The notes under the pieces are model-generated. The model had not been told where the DNA came from, made no database searches, and saw only the letters and a list, made by a program, of their open reading frames with translations. Shown piece after piece: positions 54,007 to 64,000 of a DNA stretch of 64,000 nucleotides. Every line of letters starts with the position of its first letter. Within the stretch, counting starts at the first letter, position 1. Source of the DNA: Schinkia azotoformans LMG 9581 (GTDB lineage: Bacteria > Bacillota > Bacilli > Bacillales > Bacillaceae_J); the NCBI RefSeq assembly GCF_000307855.1, contig NZ_AJLR01000125.1, forward strand, positions 1 through 64,000, read 5' to 3'. The position numbers and the translations under genes are program-made.

Positions 54007-54729
54007 ATGACTAATCCGAAGTATAGACGTGTTGTATTAAAATTAAGTGGTGAAGCCCTTGCAGGTGAAAAAGGGTTTGGGATTGACCCAGCTGTCATCA
54101 ATAGCGTTGCTAAGCAAGTCAAGGAAATAGCTGAGATGGATGTTGAAGTAGCGGTTGTTGTTGGCGGCGGGAATATTTGGCGTGGTAAAATAGGCAGTGA
54201 AATGGGAATGGATCGCGCAACGGCTGATTACATGGGCATGCTTGCAACTTGTATGAATTCTTTAGCACTTCAAGATAGTTTAGAGAGCATGGGAATTCAA
54301 ACTCGTGTCCAAACATCTATAGAAATGCGTCAAGTTGCAGAGCCGTACATTAGAAGAAAAGCGATCCGGCATTTAGAAAAGAAACGTGTTGTTATTTTTG
54401 CTGCTGGTACGGGAAATCCTTATTTTTCAACGGATACGACTGCAGCACTACGAGCTGCCGAAATAGAGGCAGATGTGATCTTAATGGCTAAGAATAATGT
54501 TGATGGTGTCTATAGTGCAGATCCTACTATTGATAAAAATGCAGTTAAATATGAGACTCTCTCTTATTTGGATGTAATTAAAGAAGGATTAGCCGTTATG
54601 GATTCTACTGCATCATCGTTATGTATGGATAATAATATTCCATTAATCGTATTCTCAATCATGGAAGAAGGAAATATTAAACGTGCAGTTTGCGGCGAAA
54701 ATATAGGAACGATTGTAAAGGGGAAATAA
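54007..54729 (+). CDS. pyrH: Uridylate kinase
   Basis: This 240-aa UMP kinase of the bacterial amino-acid-kinase fold makes UDP. Motifs are [29 protein letters not shown] and the nucleotide site [20 protein letters not shown]. The start is ATG at 54007 after TTGGAGG, which gives the same length as in B. subtilis. It is coupled closely with frr, 3 nt on. Confidence 0.97.
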   Translation: MTNPKYRRVVLKLSGEALAGEKGFGIDPAVINSVAKQVKEIAEMDVEVAVVVGGGNIWRGKIGSEMGMDRATADYMGMLATCMNSLALQDSLESMGIQTRVQTSIEMRQVAEPYIRRKAIRHLEKKRVVIFAAGTGNPYFSTDTTAALRAAEIEADVILMAKNNVDGVYSADPTIDKNAVKYETLSYLDVIKEGLAVMDSTASSLCMDNNIPLIVFSIMEEGNIKRAVCGENIGTIVKGK

Positions 54730-54732
54730 GTA

Positions 54733-55290
54733 ATGGGACAAACAGTTATTAAAAACACTAAAGAAAAAATGAATAAAGCCATTCAAGCATTCAAACGTGA
54801 ATTAGCTACTGTTCGTGCAGGAAGAGCAAACCCATCGCTACTAGACAGAGTATCAGTAAATTATTATGGTGCACCAACACCACTAAATCAATTATCTTCT
54901 ATTACTGTTCCAGAGGCACGCCTTTTAGTAATCCAACCATACGATAAATCAGTTTTAAATGATATCGAAAAGGCAATTTTAAAGGCTGATCTAGGACTTA
55001 ACCCTTCAAATGACGGAACCATTATTCGAATTGCAATTCCAGCGTTAACAGAGGAGCGTCGCAAGTCATTAGCTAAAGATGTTAAGGCAATGGCAGAGGA
55101 TGCAAAAATTGCTATTAGAAATGTTCGTCGTGATGCCAATGATGACTTGAAGAAGTTAGAAAAAGATGGACAGATTACCGAAGATGAACTTCGTAGTTTT
55201 TCTGACGATGTTCAAAAAGAAACTGATAACCATGTAAAAGAAATTGATAATATTACAAAAGAAAAAGAAAAAGAAATAATGGAAGTTTAG
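54733..55290 (+). CDS. frr: Ribosome recycling factor
   Basis: This 185-aa tRNA-mimic protein splits the post-termination ribosome together with EF-G. It shows the RRF signature [40 protein letters not shown] and the basic C-terminal helix. The ribosome binding site GGGGAAATAAGTA lies in the end of pyrH. A terminator follows. Confidence 0.97.
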   Translation: MGQTVIKNTKEKMNKAIQAFKRELATVRAGRANPSLLDRVSVNYYGAPTPLNQLSSITVPEARLLVIQPYDKSVLNDIEKAILKADLGLNPSNDGTIIRIAIPALTEERRKSLAKDVKAMAEDAKIAIRNVRRDANDDLKKLEKDGQITEDELRSFSDDVQKETDNHVKEIDNITKEKEKEIMEV

Positions 55291-55321
55291 ACCAATTCAC
55301 GATACAATATTATTTACAAAG

Positions 55322-55355
55322 AAACCCTCTTATCATTCAATCAGGGGGTTTTTTT
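55322..55355 (+). terminator. Terminator after frr
   Basis: AAACCCTC (55322-55329) pairs with GGGGGTTT (55344-55351) through one wobble pair, with a 14-nt loop and a T-run to 55355. It separates the translation genes from the uppS-polC group. Confidence 0.9.
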
Positions 55356-55396
55356 ACTATGACGTAATTCAAAAAAAGTTTAGGTGGAGGATCCGA

Positions 55397-56173
55397 ATGC
55401 TCGATAAGTTCTCATTAAAAAAGAAAAAAAAAGAAGCCAGCGCTTCAAATTATTCCAAAGAACATATTGATCTTTCTTCCGTACCTAGTCACATTGCTAT
55501 CATTATGGATGGAAATGGCCGTTGGGCAAAAAAAAGAGGTCTCCCTCGTATAGCCGGTCACCATGAAGGAATGAAAGTAGTTCGGAAAATAGTTAAAGCT
55601 TCTAATGAAATTGGAGTTAAAGCATTAACTCTTTACGCGTTTTCGACAGAAAATTGGAAAAGGCCGAAATCGGAAGTTGAATATTTAATGAGACTGCCTG
55701 AAGAATTTTTAGGATCATTCTTACCTGAATTGGTTGCAGAAAATGTCCAAGTGCGTGTTATGGGAAATAAAGAACAATTACCAGCCCATACATTACGGGC
55801 CATCAATAAAGCTATGAATGATACAAAAGAAAACGATGGGTTAATTTTAAATTTTGCATTAAATTATGGAAGCCGCTTTGAAATAATTGAAGGTATTAAG
55901 CAAATCATAAAAGATACGAATAATGGTAAACTAAGCGTCGATGATATTAATGAAGAGCTATTTTCGGAGTATTTAATGAGCTCTGACTTAGCTGAACCGG
56001 ATTTATTAATTCGGACTAGTGGAGAGGTACGTCTAAGTAATTTTATGCTGTGGCAGTTAGCATATGCCGAATTTTGGTTTACCGAAGTATTATGGCCCGA
56101 TTTTGAGGAAAAAAATTTTTATCAAGCGATCGTAGAATATCAACGTCGTGGCCGGAGGTTTGGTGGCGTCTAA
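55397..56173 (+). CDS. uppS: Isoprenyl transferase (undecaprenyl diphosphate synthase)
   Basis: This 258-aa cis-prenyltransferase makes the C55 lipid carrier for cell-wall synthesis. The catalytic Asp38 is in IIMDGNGRWAKKRGLPRIAG, and later motifs are LTLYAFSTENWKRP and LLIRTSGEVRLSNFMLWQ. The N-terminus is unusually Lys-rich (SLKKKKKEAS) before the enzyme core. The ATG follows GGTGGAGGATC. Confidence 0.96.
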   Translation: MLDKFSLKKKKKEASASNYSKEHIDLSSVPSHIAIIMDGNGRWAKKRGLPRIAGHHEGMKVVRKIVKASNEIGVKALTLYAFSTENWKRPKSEVEYLMRLPEEFLGSFLPELVAENVQVRVMGNKEQLPAHTLRAINKAMNDTKENDGLILNFALNYGSRFEIIEGIKQIIKDTNNGKLSVDDINEELFSEYLMSSDLAEPDLLIRTSGEVRLSNFMLWQLAYAEFWFTEVLWPDFEEKNFYQAIVEYQRRGRRFGGV

Positions 56174-56192
56174 ATAAAAGTGAGGAACTAAA

Positions 56193-56981
56193 ATGAAAAC
56201 TAGAATACTGACAGCAATTATTGCAGCAGCCATTTTTTTACCGCTGGTTATTATTGGGGAAACCCCATTTGTTATTTTAGTGTACCTTTTAGGTACAATT
56301 GCCTTGAAGGAATTATTAAGGATGAAAAAAATTCGGGTGTTATCATTACCTGGTTTAATCGGATTTATATTTCTATGGGTATTGTTAATTCCCCATTCAT
56401 TTTTAATCGAAAGCGTGGGTGCCAACTTTTCCAAAATTGAAGCGGCTCTTATTGTTGTAATGCTGCTGTTGATCTACACCGTCATTTCGAAAAATGAGTT
56501 TACATTTGATGATGCTGGATTCATCATTTTATCGACTGTATACGTTGGCGTTGGATTTTATTATTTAATCGAAACAAGAATGGCTGGGTTATCCTACGTC
56601 TTTTTTGCATTATTTGTCATTTGGGCAACGGACTCTGGCGCATACTTTATTGGGAGAGCATTTGGGAAAAGAAAGCTTTGGCCTGAAATTAGTCCGAATA
56701 AGACGGTAGCAGGCTTTGTTGGCGGAGTTTTGTCTGCACTATTGGTAGGGTTAATTTTTCAAATCGTAAGTCCGTTGCATCCTTCTTTACTTTTTGTATT
56801 GGTCGTAACGGTTGTTACCTCCCTCTTTGGTCAGATGGGTGACCTGGTTGAATCTGCTTTAAAAAGACATTTTACAGTAAAGGATTCAGGTCATATCCTT
56901 CCTGGCCATGGCGGAATTTTGGACAGGTTTGATAGTCTTCTTTTTGTTTTACCGATACTTCATTTTTTACAGTTCATTTAG
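56193..56981 (+). CDS. cdsA: Phosphatidate cytidylyltransferase
   Basis: This 262-aa membrane enzyme makes CDP-diacylglycerol, the precursor of anionic phospholipids. It has seven or eight hydrophobic segments and the C-terminal signature [20 protein letters not shown]. The ATG follows GTGAGGAACT, 20 nt after uppS. Confidence 0.95.
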   Translation: MKTRILTAIIAAAIFLPLVIIGETPFVILVYLLGTIALKELLRMKKIRVLSLPGLIGFIFLWVLLIPHSFLIESVGANFSKIEAALIVVMLLLIYTVISKNEFTFDDAGFIILSTVYVGVGFYYLIETRMAGLSYVFFALFVIWATDSGAYFIGRAFGKRKLWPEISPNKTVAGFVGGVLSALLVGLIFQIVSPLHPSLLFVLVVTVVTSLFGQMGDLVESALKRHFTVKDSGHILPGHGGILDRFDSLLFVLPILHFLQFI

Positions 56982-56994
56982 GATGGGAGCAACT

Positions 56995-58140
56995 ATGAAA
57001 AAAATAAGTTTACTCGGTGCAACTGGATCCATTGGAACGCAAACATTAGATGTGATCAAGCTGCATCCAGATCAATTTACATTAGAAGCAATTTCAATTG
57101 GGAAAAATTTAACATTGGGTTTGGATATCATTCATACATATATACCAAAGGTTGTTTCAGTTATCGATAAAGAAAGCTATGAATATTTACAGTCAAGGGT
57201 TCCCGATAATGTGAAAGTTGTTTATGGTGATGAGGGATTAATTGAAGTTGCAGCGAATGTCGAATCACAGGTTGTTGTAAATGCTGTTATGGGAAGCGTG
57301 GGCTTAAAGCCTACATTAAAGGCGATTGAAGCAGGAAAAACGATGGCCATTGCCAATAAAGAAACTTTAGTCACAGCTGGTCACCTTGTAATGGGGGCAG
57401 CTAAAACTCATAATGTTCACATATTGCCTGTGGACAGTGAACATTCTGCTATTTTTCAATGCTTGAATGGTGAAGATAAAAAAGCTTTGGAACGAATCAT
57501 ATTAACAGCTTCTGGCGGAAGTTTCCGTGATCGAACCCGGTCAGAACTGAAGGATGTGACAGTAGAATCTGCTCTTAACCATCCAAATTGGTCGATGGGA
57601 GCTAAGATTACCATTGATTCTGCAACTATGATGAATAAGGGCTTGGAGGTAATTGAGGCACACTGGTTATTTGACATGCCTTATGAACAAATTGATGTAG
57701 TTCTACATAGGGAAAGTATTATTCATTCATTGGTAGAATTCCAAGATACTAGTATGATTGCACAAATTGGTTCTCCCGATATGAGAGTACCTATCCAATA
57801 TGCCTTAACATATCCCGTAAGACTTGCACTACCTCTTTCTAAAAGGTTAAACTTAATTGAGGTAGGAAAACTTCATTTTGAAGAAGCCAACCTAGAAAGA
57901 TTCCGCTGTTTACAATTTGCCTATGATGCTGGAAAAGTTGGCGGAACAATGACAACTGTACTTAATGCAGCAAATGAAGAAGCTGTACAGCTTTTTCTAA
58001 ATAGACAAATCAGTTTCTTGGATATCGAGGCGTACATTGAAAAGGCTCTTGAACAACATATTCCTATTAAGAACCCTGATTTAGATACAATCGTAGCGGT
58101 TGATCAGGAAACAAGAAAATTTGTAAATACATTAATCTGA
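56995..58140 (+). CDS. dxr: 1-deoxy-D-xylulose-5-phosphate reductoisomerase
   Basis: This 381-aa enzyme is the second of the MEP isoprenoid pathway. NADPH binds at [16 protein letters not shown], with the metal and substrate residues in [22 protein letters not shown] and [18 protein letters not shown]. It supplies precursors used by uppS two genes upstream. The start is ATG at 56995; the in-frame codons from 56908 overlap cdsA. Confidence 0.97.
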   Translation: MKKISLLGATGSIGTQTLDVIKLHPDQFTLEAISIGKNLTLGLDIIHTYIPKVVSVIDKESYEYLQSRVPDNVKVVYGDEGLIEVAANVESQVVVNAVMGSVGLKPTLKAIEAGKTMAIANKETLVTAGHLVMGAAKTHNVHILPVDSEHSAIFQCLNGEDKKALERIILTASGGSFRDRTRSELKDVTVESALNHPNWSMGAKITIDSATMMNKGLEVIEAHWLFDMPYEQIDVVLHRESIIHSLVEFQDTSMIAQIGSPDMRVPIQYALTYPVRLALPLSKRLNLIEVGKLHFEEANLERFRCLQFAYDAGKVGGTMTTVLNAANEEAVQLFLNRQISFLDIEAYIEKALEQHIPIKNPDLDTIVAVDQETRKFVNTLI

Positions 58141-58172
58141 AGTAGGACACTAAAAAAAAGGTGGTTTTTCAT

Positions 58173-59423
58173 TTGAACACGGTAATTGCATTCATCATTA
58201 TTTTTGGAGCGCTAGTTTTTTTTCATGAACTTGGGCATTTAGTATTTGCAAAACGCGCTGGAATGCTTTGTCGTGAATTTGCAATCGGCTTTGGACCAAA
58301 GGTATTTTCATTCCGCTCTAATGAAACACTTTATACAATCCGATTATTACCACTAGGGGGATTTGTCAGGGTAGCTGGGGAAGATCCAGAATTAGTAGAA
58401 ATAAAACCAGGCTATAATATCGGTTTAGTCTTCGGGCATAATGATAAAGTTACGAAAATAATTGTAAACAATAAAACAAAATATCCGAATGCAAAAGTAA
58501 TAGAAGTTGAACAAATTGATCTTGTACATAAATTGTCCATTTCTGGTTTTGAACAAGATGATGACGGGTTGCAAACATTCCAAATTGACGAAAGAGCTAT
58601 GCTTGTTGTTGATGATCAAGAAACGCAGATTGCTCCATATAATAGGCAATTTGCGTCAAAAACAGTTCCGCAAAGGGCAATGCAAATTTTTGCAGGACCG
58701 ATGATGAACTTCATTTTAGCATTAGTCTTATTTGTCATTTTAGGTACGCTAGTTGGAACACCGGTGAAAGAACCAATTTTAGGTGAGTTAACGAGCGATG
58801 GCTCTGCGATTGAGTCTGGTTTAAAACAAGGGGACAGAGTGCTATCCATTGATAACCAAGAAATCGTAAATTGGGAGGAAATGGTTAAAATTATCCAACA
58901 AAATGGCGATCAGGAACTGCTGTTTTCAATCGAACGCGGTGGTCAACAATTGGAAATTCCCGTTACTCCAAAGGTTAGAGATGGTGAAAAAATTGGATTT
59001 ATTGGCGTCTACCCATCTGTTGAAAAGTCAGTTTTAGGTTCCGTTACTTACGGTTTTGAACAAACCTACTTTTGGACAAAACAAATACTCGTTGGCTTAA
59101 GTCAGCTTATTGTCGGCCAATTTTCAATTGACGATTTATCTGGCCCTGTTGGTATATACAGTCTCACAGATGAAGTAGCCCAAACAGGAATTTACAACTT
59201 AATGCGATGGGCATCTATCTTGAGCATTAACCTCGGAATCGTAAATTTATTGCCTCTTCCAGCACTTGATGGAGGTCGGCTTATCTTTATAGGCATTGAG
59301 GCTGTGCGCGGAAAACCAGTCGATCCGCAAAAGGAAGGGATTGTCCATTTTATCGGCTTTGCCCTACTAATGCTGTTAATGTTGGTAGTTACTTGGAATG
59401 ATATTCAAAGGTATTTTCTATAA
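58173..59423 (+). CDS. rasP: Site-2 intramembrane protease RasP (RseP)
   Basis: This 416-aa zinc metalloprotease cleaves anti-sigma factors such as RsiW and other membrane peptides. The HExxH motif is in FFHELGHL (residues 18-22) and the second zinc motif is in [15 protein letters not shown] domain lies near residues 195-270. Membrane segments are at 3-17, 175-195, 340-365 and 390-410 roughly. The start is TTG at 58173, 8 nt after AAAGGTGG. Confidence 0.95.
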   Translation: MNTVIAFIIIFGALVFFHELGHLVFAKRAGMLCREFAIGFGPKVFSFRSNETLYTIRLLPLGGFVRVAGEDPELVEIKPGYNIGLVFGHNDKVTKIIVNNKTKYPNAKVIEVEQIDLVHKLSISGFEQDDDGLQTFQIDERAMLVVDDQETQIAPYNRQFASKTVPQRAMQIFAGPMMNFILALVLFVILGTLVGTPVKEPILGELTSDGSAIESGLKQGDRVLSIDNQEIVNWEEMVKIIQQNGDQELLFSIERGGQQLEIPVTPKVRDGEKIGFIGVYPSVEKSVLGSVTYGFEQTYFWTKQILVGLSQLIVGQFSIDDLSGPVGIYSLTDEVAQTGIYNLMRWASILSINLGIVNLLPLPALDGGRLIFIGIEAVRGKPVDPQKEGIVHFIGFALLMLLMLVVTWNDIQRYFL

Positions 59424-59467
59424 TTGAATTTCCTATAATTTGCTCGTTCTATAATTTTAATAATTGC

Positions 59468-59476
59468 TGTTATAAT
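59468..59476 (+). promoter_or_regulatory. Extended -10 promoter element before proS
   Basis: A perfect extended -10, TGTTATAAT, at 59468-59476. Two more TATAAT boxes lie at 59434-59439 and 59450-59455. No good -35 is 17 nt upstream of any of them. From the last box, transcription would begin almost at the proS start region. Confidence 0.4.
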
Positions 59477-59491
59477 GAAGAGGTGCTGAAA

Positions 59492-61198
59492 ATGAAACAA
59501 AGTAAAATGCTTATTCCTACTTTACGAGATGTACCAGCTGACGCGGATATAAAAAGCCATCAATTATTATTAAGAGCTGGATTTATGCGTCAAACTGCTT
59601 CTGGTGTGTATAGTTACCTGCCTTTAGCAAAGAAAGTACTACAAAAGGTTGAACAAATTGTTCGGGAAGAAATGGATGCAATCAATGGCTCAGAATTGTT
59701 AATGCCAACGTTGCAGCCTGCTGAACTATGGCAAGAAACAGGACGCTGGTATAATTATGGTGCTGAATTAATGAGAATAAAAGATCGCCATGCCCGTGAT
59801 TTTGCCCTTGGTCCTACACATGAAGAGGTCATCACTTCATTAGTTCGTGACGAAATCAGTTCATATAAAAAGCTTCCGCTTGTCTTATATCAGATACAAA
59901 CAAAATTCCGTGACGAGGCACGGCCTCGGTTTGGACTTTTAAGAGGCCGGGAATTTATTATGAAGGATGCTTATTCATTCCACTCTTCGAAAGAAAGTTT
60001 GGACGAGGCTTATAATGACATGGTAAAAGCCTACTCTAATATTTTCAGAAGATGTGGTTTGAACTTTAGAGCAGTAATCGCTGACTCTGGAGCGATAGGC
60101 GGAAAAAATTCACAAGAGTTTATGGTGCTTACAGATGTTGGGGAGGATACGATTGCCTTTTCTAATGAATCTGATTTTGCAGCTAATGTCGAAATGGCAC
60201 CTGTTCACGTTCAATATGAAAAATCTAATGAAGAATTAGCAACTTTAGAAAAAATAGAAACGAAAAATCAAAAAACAATTGAGGAAATTTCACGATTTTT
60301 AAATGTCGCTAAAGAAAAATGTTTAAAATCATTGCTCTTTAAAGTAGATGAAAAATATGTGTTAGTCGTGGTTCGTGGTGACCATGAAGTAAATGACATA
60401 AAGGTTAAAAATTTATTGGATGCAAAATCGGTGGAACTTGCTTCATCTGAAGAAACATTAAATATTTTAAAAGCAGAAGTTGGTTCAGTGGGGCCAATCG
60501 GGTTAACGGAAGAAGTTGATATTATTGCAGACTATGCTGTTCAATCTGTTGTTAACGGTGTCTGTGGTGCAAATGAAACGGATTACCATTATACCGGTGT
60601 AAATATTGGCCGCGATTTTCAGCCAAGTCAGATTGCTGATTTACGCTTTATTCAAGAAGGTGACCCTTCACCTGATGGAAAGGGAACGATTCAGTTTGCG
60701 GAAGGCATTGAAGTTGGACATGTCTTTAAATTGGGTACGGTTTACAGTGAGTCAATGAAAGCGACTTATCTTGATGAAAATGGAAAGTCACAGCCAATGA
60801 TTATGGGCTGCTATGGCATCGGCGTTTCAAGAACAGTAGCAGCCATCGTTGAACAGCATCATGATGAAAATGGCATCATTTGGCCTGTTTCTGTAACACC
60901 ATTTGAAGTTCATCTTATTCCAATTAATATGAAGACAGAAGCTCAAAAAGAACTGGCCGACCAAATCTATAATAAGCTTAACAGAGAATCGGTTTCTGTA
61001 TTATATGATGATCGTAATGAGCGTCCAGGTGTTAAATTTGCAGACTCTGATCTATTTGGTTTCCCAATTCGGATTACGGTTGGTAAGAAAGCGGAAGAGG
61101 GCATCGTAGAATTAAAACTTCGTAAGTCTGGGGAAACATTAGAAGTAGCCATAGACAATATCGTAGACGTAATTAAAAAGCAATTGAACTCTTATTAG
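59492..61198 (+). CDS. proS: Prolyl-tRNA synthetase (bacterial type)
   Basis: This 568-aa class II enzyme has motif 1 region ([17 protein letters not shown]), motif 2 ([20 protein letters not shown]), motif 3 ([15 protein letters not shown]), the YbaK-like editing insertion near residues 235-385, and a C-terminal anticodon-binding domain. I chose the ATG at 59492 after GAGGTG; the GTG at 59483 overlaps that site. A terminator and then polC follow. Confidence 0.96.
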   Translation: MKQSKMLIPTLRDVPADADIKSHQLLLRAGFMRQTASGVYSYLPLAKKVLQKVEQIVREEMDAINGSELLMPTLQPAELWQETGRWYNYGAELMRIKDRHARDFALGPTHEEVITSLVRDEISSYKKLPLVLYQIQTKFRDEARPRFGLLRGREFIMKDAYSFHSSKESLDEAYNDMVKAYSNIFRRCGLNFRAVIADSGAIGGKNSQEFMVLTDVGEDTIAFSNESDFAANVEMAPVHVQYEKSNEELATLEKIETKNQKTIEEISRFLNVAKEKCLKSLLFKVDEKYVLVVVRGDHEVNDIKVKNLLDAKSVELASSEETLNILKAEVGSVGPIGLTEEVDIIADYAVQSVVNGVCGANETDYHYTGVNIGRDFQPSQIADLRFIQEGDPSPDGKGTIQFAEGIEVGHVFKLGTVYSESMKATYLDENGKSQPMIMGCYGIGVSRTVAAIVEQHHDENGIIWPVSVTPFEVHLIPINMKTEAQKELADQIYNKLNRESVSVLYDDRNERPGVKFADSDLFGFPIRITVGKKAEEGIVELKLRKSGETLEVAIDNIVDVIKKQLNSY

Positions 61199-61220
61199 TA
61201 GAATGGTAATAAAAAAATAT

Positions 61221-61262
61221 AAGGTACCTCTTCTTCACTGGTGGGGTACCTTCCTTTTGTTT
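61221..61262 (+). terminator. Terminator after proS
   Basis: AAGGTACC (61221-61228) pairs with GGTACCTT (61245-61252) and is followed by the T-rich CCTTTTGTTT. It overlaps the region 19-60 nt before polC, so polC may depend partly on read-through. Confidence 0.85.
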
Positions 61263-61280
61263 CATAGGGGGAGATAAAAA

Positions 61281-64000
61281 GTGTCTCAAGAATTACAGGT
61301 TAGAAAAGAACGTTTTCAGTTATTATTAGAGCAAATATCCTTGCCAACCATATTAATAGATTCATATTTTCAAGATGCCTGGATTGAAAAAGTAACGATT
61401 GAACGCAGCAAAAAATCATGGCATTTCGAATTTGGATTACAAACACATATACCTCTTGAAGCGTTCTTACTATTCAAATCTCATTTAATCAATACTTTTA
61501 AACAAATCGCTAATGTGACATTTTCACTAACCTATTCGGTACAGGCCAATTTTGGAAATGTCGTTTTGGAATATTGGCCATATATTATTGAGCAGCTCGA
61601 AGGTATTTCACCAGCAGTTTTATCATTGTTTAGGGAACACGTGCCAAAACAGCTTGGAAATAAGCTTATTCTAAACGTACGAAATGAACCTGAAGCCATG
61701 GCTATTAAAAAGAAATATGCTTCTAATTTCGATACTATTTTTCAAACACTAGGTTTTCCTTCTTTTACGATTGAAACTGAAGTGATTCATTTAGAGGAAG
61801 AGTATGCAAAATTTAAAGATCAGACAGAACAAGAAGATCGTTCAAAAATGTTAGAGGCCTTAGTATCATCAGAACAAACTAAAAAACAATCACAGGAGGT
61901 TCAAGAGGAACCAACAGGACCTGTAACGATTGGCTATATGATTAAAGATGAACCTGTTCCTATTAAGGAAATCCAGGATGAGGAACGGCGGATCACAATT
62001 CAAGGGTATGTATTTTTTAGTGAATTGAAGGAACTGCGAAGTGGTCGCTCTTTGTTAACCTTTAAAATTACGGATTATACTGATTCCTTAATGATTAAAA
62101 TCTTTTCTCGCGATAAAGATGATGTGTCGCTTCTACAAGCGATCAAAAAGGGAATGTGGGTTAAAGTGCGTGGTGGCATCCAAATGGACACATTTGTCCG
62201 TGACCTTGTCATGATGGCTCAAGATGTCAATGAAATCAAACCTGATGAGCGAGAGGATACTGCAGAGGAAAAAAGGGTGGAACTTCATCTCCATACCCCG
62301 ATGAGTCAAATGGATGCTATGACCCCCATTTCAGATTTAGTTAAACAAGCAAAAAAGTGGGGCCATGAGGCGATTGCCGTAACCGACCATGCTGTTGCTC
62401 AATCCTTTCCTGAAGCTTATTCGGCAGGTAAAAAAAATGGCATCAAAATATTATATGGCTTGGAGGCTAACCTTGTTAATGATGGGGTGCCGATTGCTTA
62501 TAATCCAAGTCACCGCCTGCTGAATGAAGAGACCTACATTGTTTTTGACGTTGAAACAACTGGTCTTTCTGCGGTGTATGACACGATCATCGAGTTGGCT
62601 GCTGTTAAAGTAAAAAACGGTGAAATTATTGACCGTTTTGAAGCCTTTGCCAATCCACATCATCCTCTATCAGCGACAACGATTGAACTGACAGGGATTA
62701 CGGATGATATGGTGAAGGATGCACCTGATATTGAAGTTGTTATAAAGCAATTTAAGGATTGGGTAGGCAATGATATTTTAGTTGCTCATAACGCCAGCTT
62801 TGATATGGGTTTTTATAACATGGGACTGCAAAAAATCGGTCTTGAAAAATCAACCAACCCAGTTATTGATACACTCGAATTAGGACGATACTTATATCCT
62901 GAATTAAAGAATCATCGTCTTAACACATTATGTAAAAAATTTGATATTGAATTAACACAACATCACCGTGCCATTTATGATGCAGAAGCAACAGGTCATT
63001 TATTACTAAAAATGCTCAAGGATTGTGATGAAAAGGAAATTCGTTATCATGATGAATTAAATAACAATATGGGGCAATCGGGTGCTTATAAACGGTCAAG
63101 ACCATCCCATTGTATCATTTTTGCTCAAAACGATATTGGCTTAAAAAACCTATTTAAATTAATCTCTTTTTCCCATGTTGATTATTTTTACAGGGTTCCA
63201 AGAATACCAAGGTCATTACTGACAAAATATCGTGAGGGATTGATTATTGGTTCAGGCTGCGATCAAGGCGAAGTTTTTGAAGCAATGATGCAAAAATCAC
63301 CGGAAGAAGCTGAGCAAATTGCCGAGTTTTATGACTATCTCGAAATTCAGCCGCCTTCCAATTATTATCATCTGATAGAAAAAGAGCTTGTTCGGAATGA
63401 ACAGGCACTACAAAGTATTTTGAAAAATATAGTAAAACTTGGAGAAAAGATGGGGAAACCCGTCGTTGCAACCGGCAACGTCCATTATCTAAATAAAGAA
63501 GATTATATTTACCGGAAAATCCTGATTGCTTCTCAAAATGCAAACCCGCTAAATAGACAGACACAGCCGCTCGTTCATTTTAGAACAACGAATGAAATGC
63601 TCGAATGTATGGCCTTTTTAGGGGAAGAAAAAGCAAAGGAAGTCGTCGTTACAAATACTAAAAAAATTGCTGATTCGATTGAGGAAATTAAGCCGATTAA
63701 AGACGAGCTTTATACCCCTAAAATTGAAGGAGCAGATGAGGAAATTCGGGAAATGAGTTACAATCGGGCCCGTTTAATTTATGGAGAAAACCTACCTGAA
63801 ATTATCGAGGCCAGACTTGAAAAAGAATTAAAGAGTATCATCGGGCACGGTTTTGCCGTTATTTATTTGATTTCCCATAAGCTTGTAAAAAAATCACTTA
63901 ATGACGGGTATCTTGTAGGGTCACGGGGATCGGTGGGATCTTCCTTTGTTGCGACAATGACTGAAATTACTGAGGTTAATCCATTACCTCCGCATTACGT
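61281..64000 (+). CDS. polC: DNA polymerase III PolC-type alpha subunit, 5' part (cut by the window end)
   Basis: The reading frame stays open from a GTG at 61281 (after AGGGGGAG) to the end of the window, 906 complete codons. The N-terminal region is followed by an OB domain ([17 protein letters not shown]), a PHP domain ([32 protein letters not shown]) and, inserted in it, the DEDDh 3'-5' exonuclease with [20 protein letters not shown] and [14 protein letters not shown]. The first part of the polymerase core follows ([20 protein letters not shown]). It is the leading-strand replicase of Firmicutes. Confidence 0.97.
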   Translation, partial: MSQELQVRKERFQLLLEQISLPTILIDSYFQDAWIEKVTIERSKKSWHFEFGLQTHIPLEAFLLFKSHLINTFKQIANVTFSLTYSVQANFGNVVLEYWPYIIEQLEGISPAVLSLFREHVPKQLGNKLILNVRNEPEAMAIKKKYASNFDTIFQTLGFPSFTIETEVIHLEEEYAKFKDQTEQEDRSKMLEALVSSEQTKKQSQEVQEEPTGPVTIGYMIKDEPVPIKEIQDEERRITIQGYVFFSELKELRSGRSLLTFKITDYTDSLMIKIFSRDKDDVSLLQAIKKGMWVKVRGGIQMDTFVRDLVMMAQDVNEIKPDEREDTAEEKRVELHLHTPMSQMDAMTPISDLVKQAKKWGHEAIAVTDHAVAQSFPEAYSAGKKNGIKILYGLEANLVNDGVPIAYNPSHRLLNEETYIVFDVETTGLSAVYDTIIELAAVKVKNGEIIDRFEAFANPHHPLSATTIELTGITDDMVKDAPDIEVVIKQFKDWVGNDILVAHNASFDMGFYNMGLQKIGLEKSTNPVIDTLELGRYLYPELKNHRLNTLCKKFDIELTQHHRAIYDAEATGHLLLKMLKDCDEKEIRYHDELNNNMGQSGAYKRSRPSHCIIFAQNDIGLKNLFKLISFSHVDYFYRVPRIPRSLLTKYREGLIIGSGCDQGEVFEAMMQKSPEEAEQIAEFYDYLEIQPPSNYYHLIEKELVRNEQALQSILKNIVKLGEKMGKPVVATGNVHYLNKEDYIYRKILIASQNANPLNRQTQPLVHFRTTNEMLECMAFLGEEKAKEVVVTNTKKIADSIEEIKPIKDELYTPKIEGADEEIREMSYNRARLIYGENLPEIIEARLEKELKSIIGHGFAVIYLISHKLVKKSLNDGYLVGSRGSVGSSFVATMTEITEVNPLPPHY

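Noticed and set aside
59424-59491. T-box riboswitch before proS
   Set aside because: Only 68 nt separate rasP and proS, too short for a T-box; the GGTGGGG near 61241 is part of the terminator after proS.
1-64000. CRISPR arrays, tRNA or rRNA genes, insertion sequences, prophage genes
   Set aside because: No regularly spaced direct repeats, tRNA-like cloverleaf blocks, rRNA segments, transposase or phage motifs were seen.

Overview
The window is one contiguous stretch of core chromosome from a low-GC, flagellated, spore-former-type Firmicute of the family Bacillaceae. Gene order follows the Bacillus subtilis rnc-to-polC segment almost gene for gene. The fla/che operon is the Gram-positive type, with fliY, cheC, cheD, swrD, ylxF and sigD. 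Nearly all genes are on the + strand, starts are preceded by strong AGGAGG-type ribosome binding sites, and TTG and GTG starts are frequent. I cannot name the species. I see no tRNA or rRNA genes, prophage, transposase or CRISPR array.

Layout. 1-7.3 kb: rnc, smc, ftsY, ylxM, ffh (RNA processing, chromosome condensation, signal recognition particle). 7.3-12.5 kb: rpsP, khpA, ylqD, rimM, trmD, rplS, lepB, rbgA, rnhB (ribosome proteins and maturation, tRNA methylation, signal peptidase). 12.5-14.0 kb: an overlapping pair resembling ylqG and ylqH, a FliK-like protein and a free FlhB C-terminal-domain protein outside the flagellar operon. 14.2-16.3 kb: sucCD. 16.4-23.9 kb: dprA, topA, trmFO, hslVU, codY; the xerC/codV recombinase gene that B. 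subtilis has between trmFO and clpQ is missing. 24.2-52.0 kb: a fla/che operon of 34 genes from flgB to swrB, which encodes rod, MS ring, C ring, export gate, hook assembly, chemotaxis signalling and the flagellar sigma factor. 52.2-55.3 kb: rpsB, tsf, pyrH, frr. 55.4-64 kb: uppS, cdsA, dxr, rasP, proS and the first 906 codons of polC, cut by the window end.

Regulation visible in the sequence. Good SigA-type promoters precede ylxM-ffh, rpsP, rplS, sucC, topA, hslV, flgB and rpsB. Rho-independent terminators follow khpA, rplS, rbgA, sucD, codY, rpsB, tsf, frr and proS. Structured leaders precede rplS, hslV and rpsB.

Most interesting observations. (1) The FliK-like/FlhB-CC pair at 12.6-14.0 kb may be a spare or modulatory substrate-specificity switch. 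(2) At swrD, the only ribosome binding site lies 36 nt from the TTG start, and an 11-bp hairpin between them would restore normal spacing. (3) A palindromic intergenic repeat occurs before rnc (partial), trmFO and codY, placed exactly between a stop codon and the next ribosome binding site. (4) Inverted DnaA-box-like sites flank and overlap the sucC promoter. (5) Two little-known proteins, of 126 and 103 aa, are embedded in the flagellar operon.
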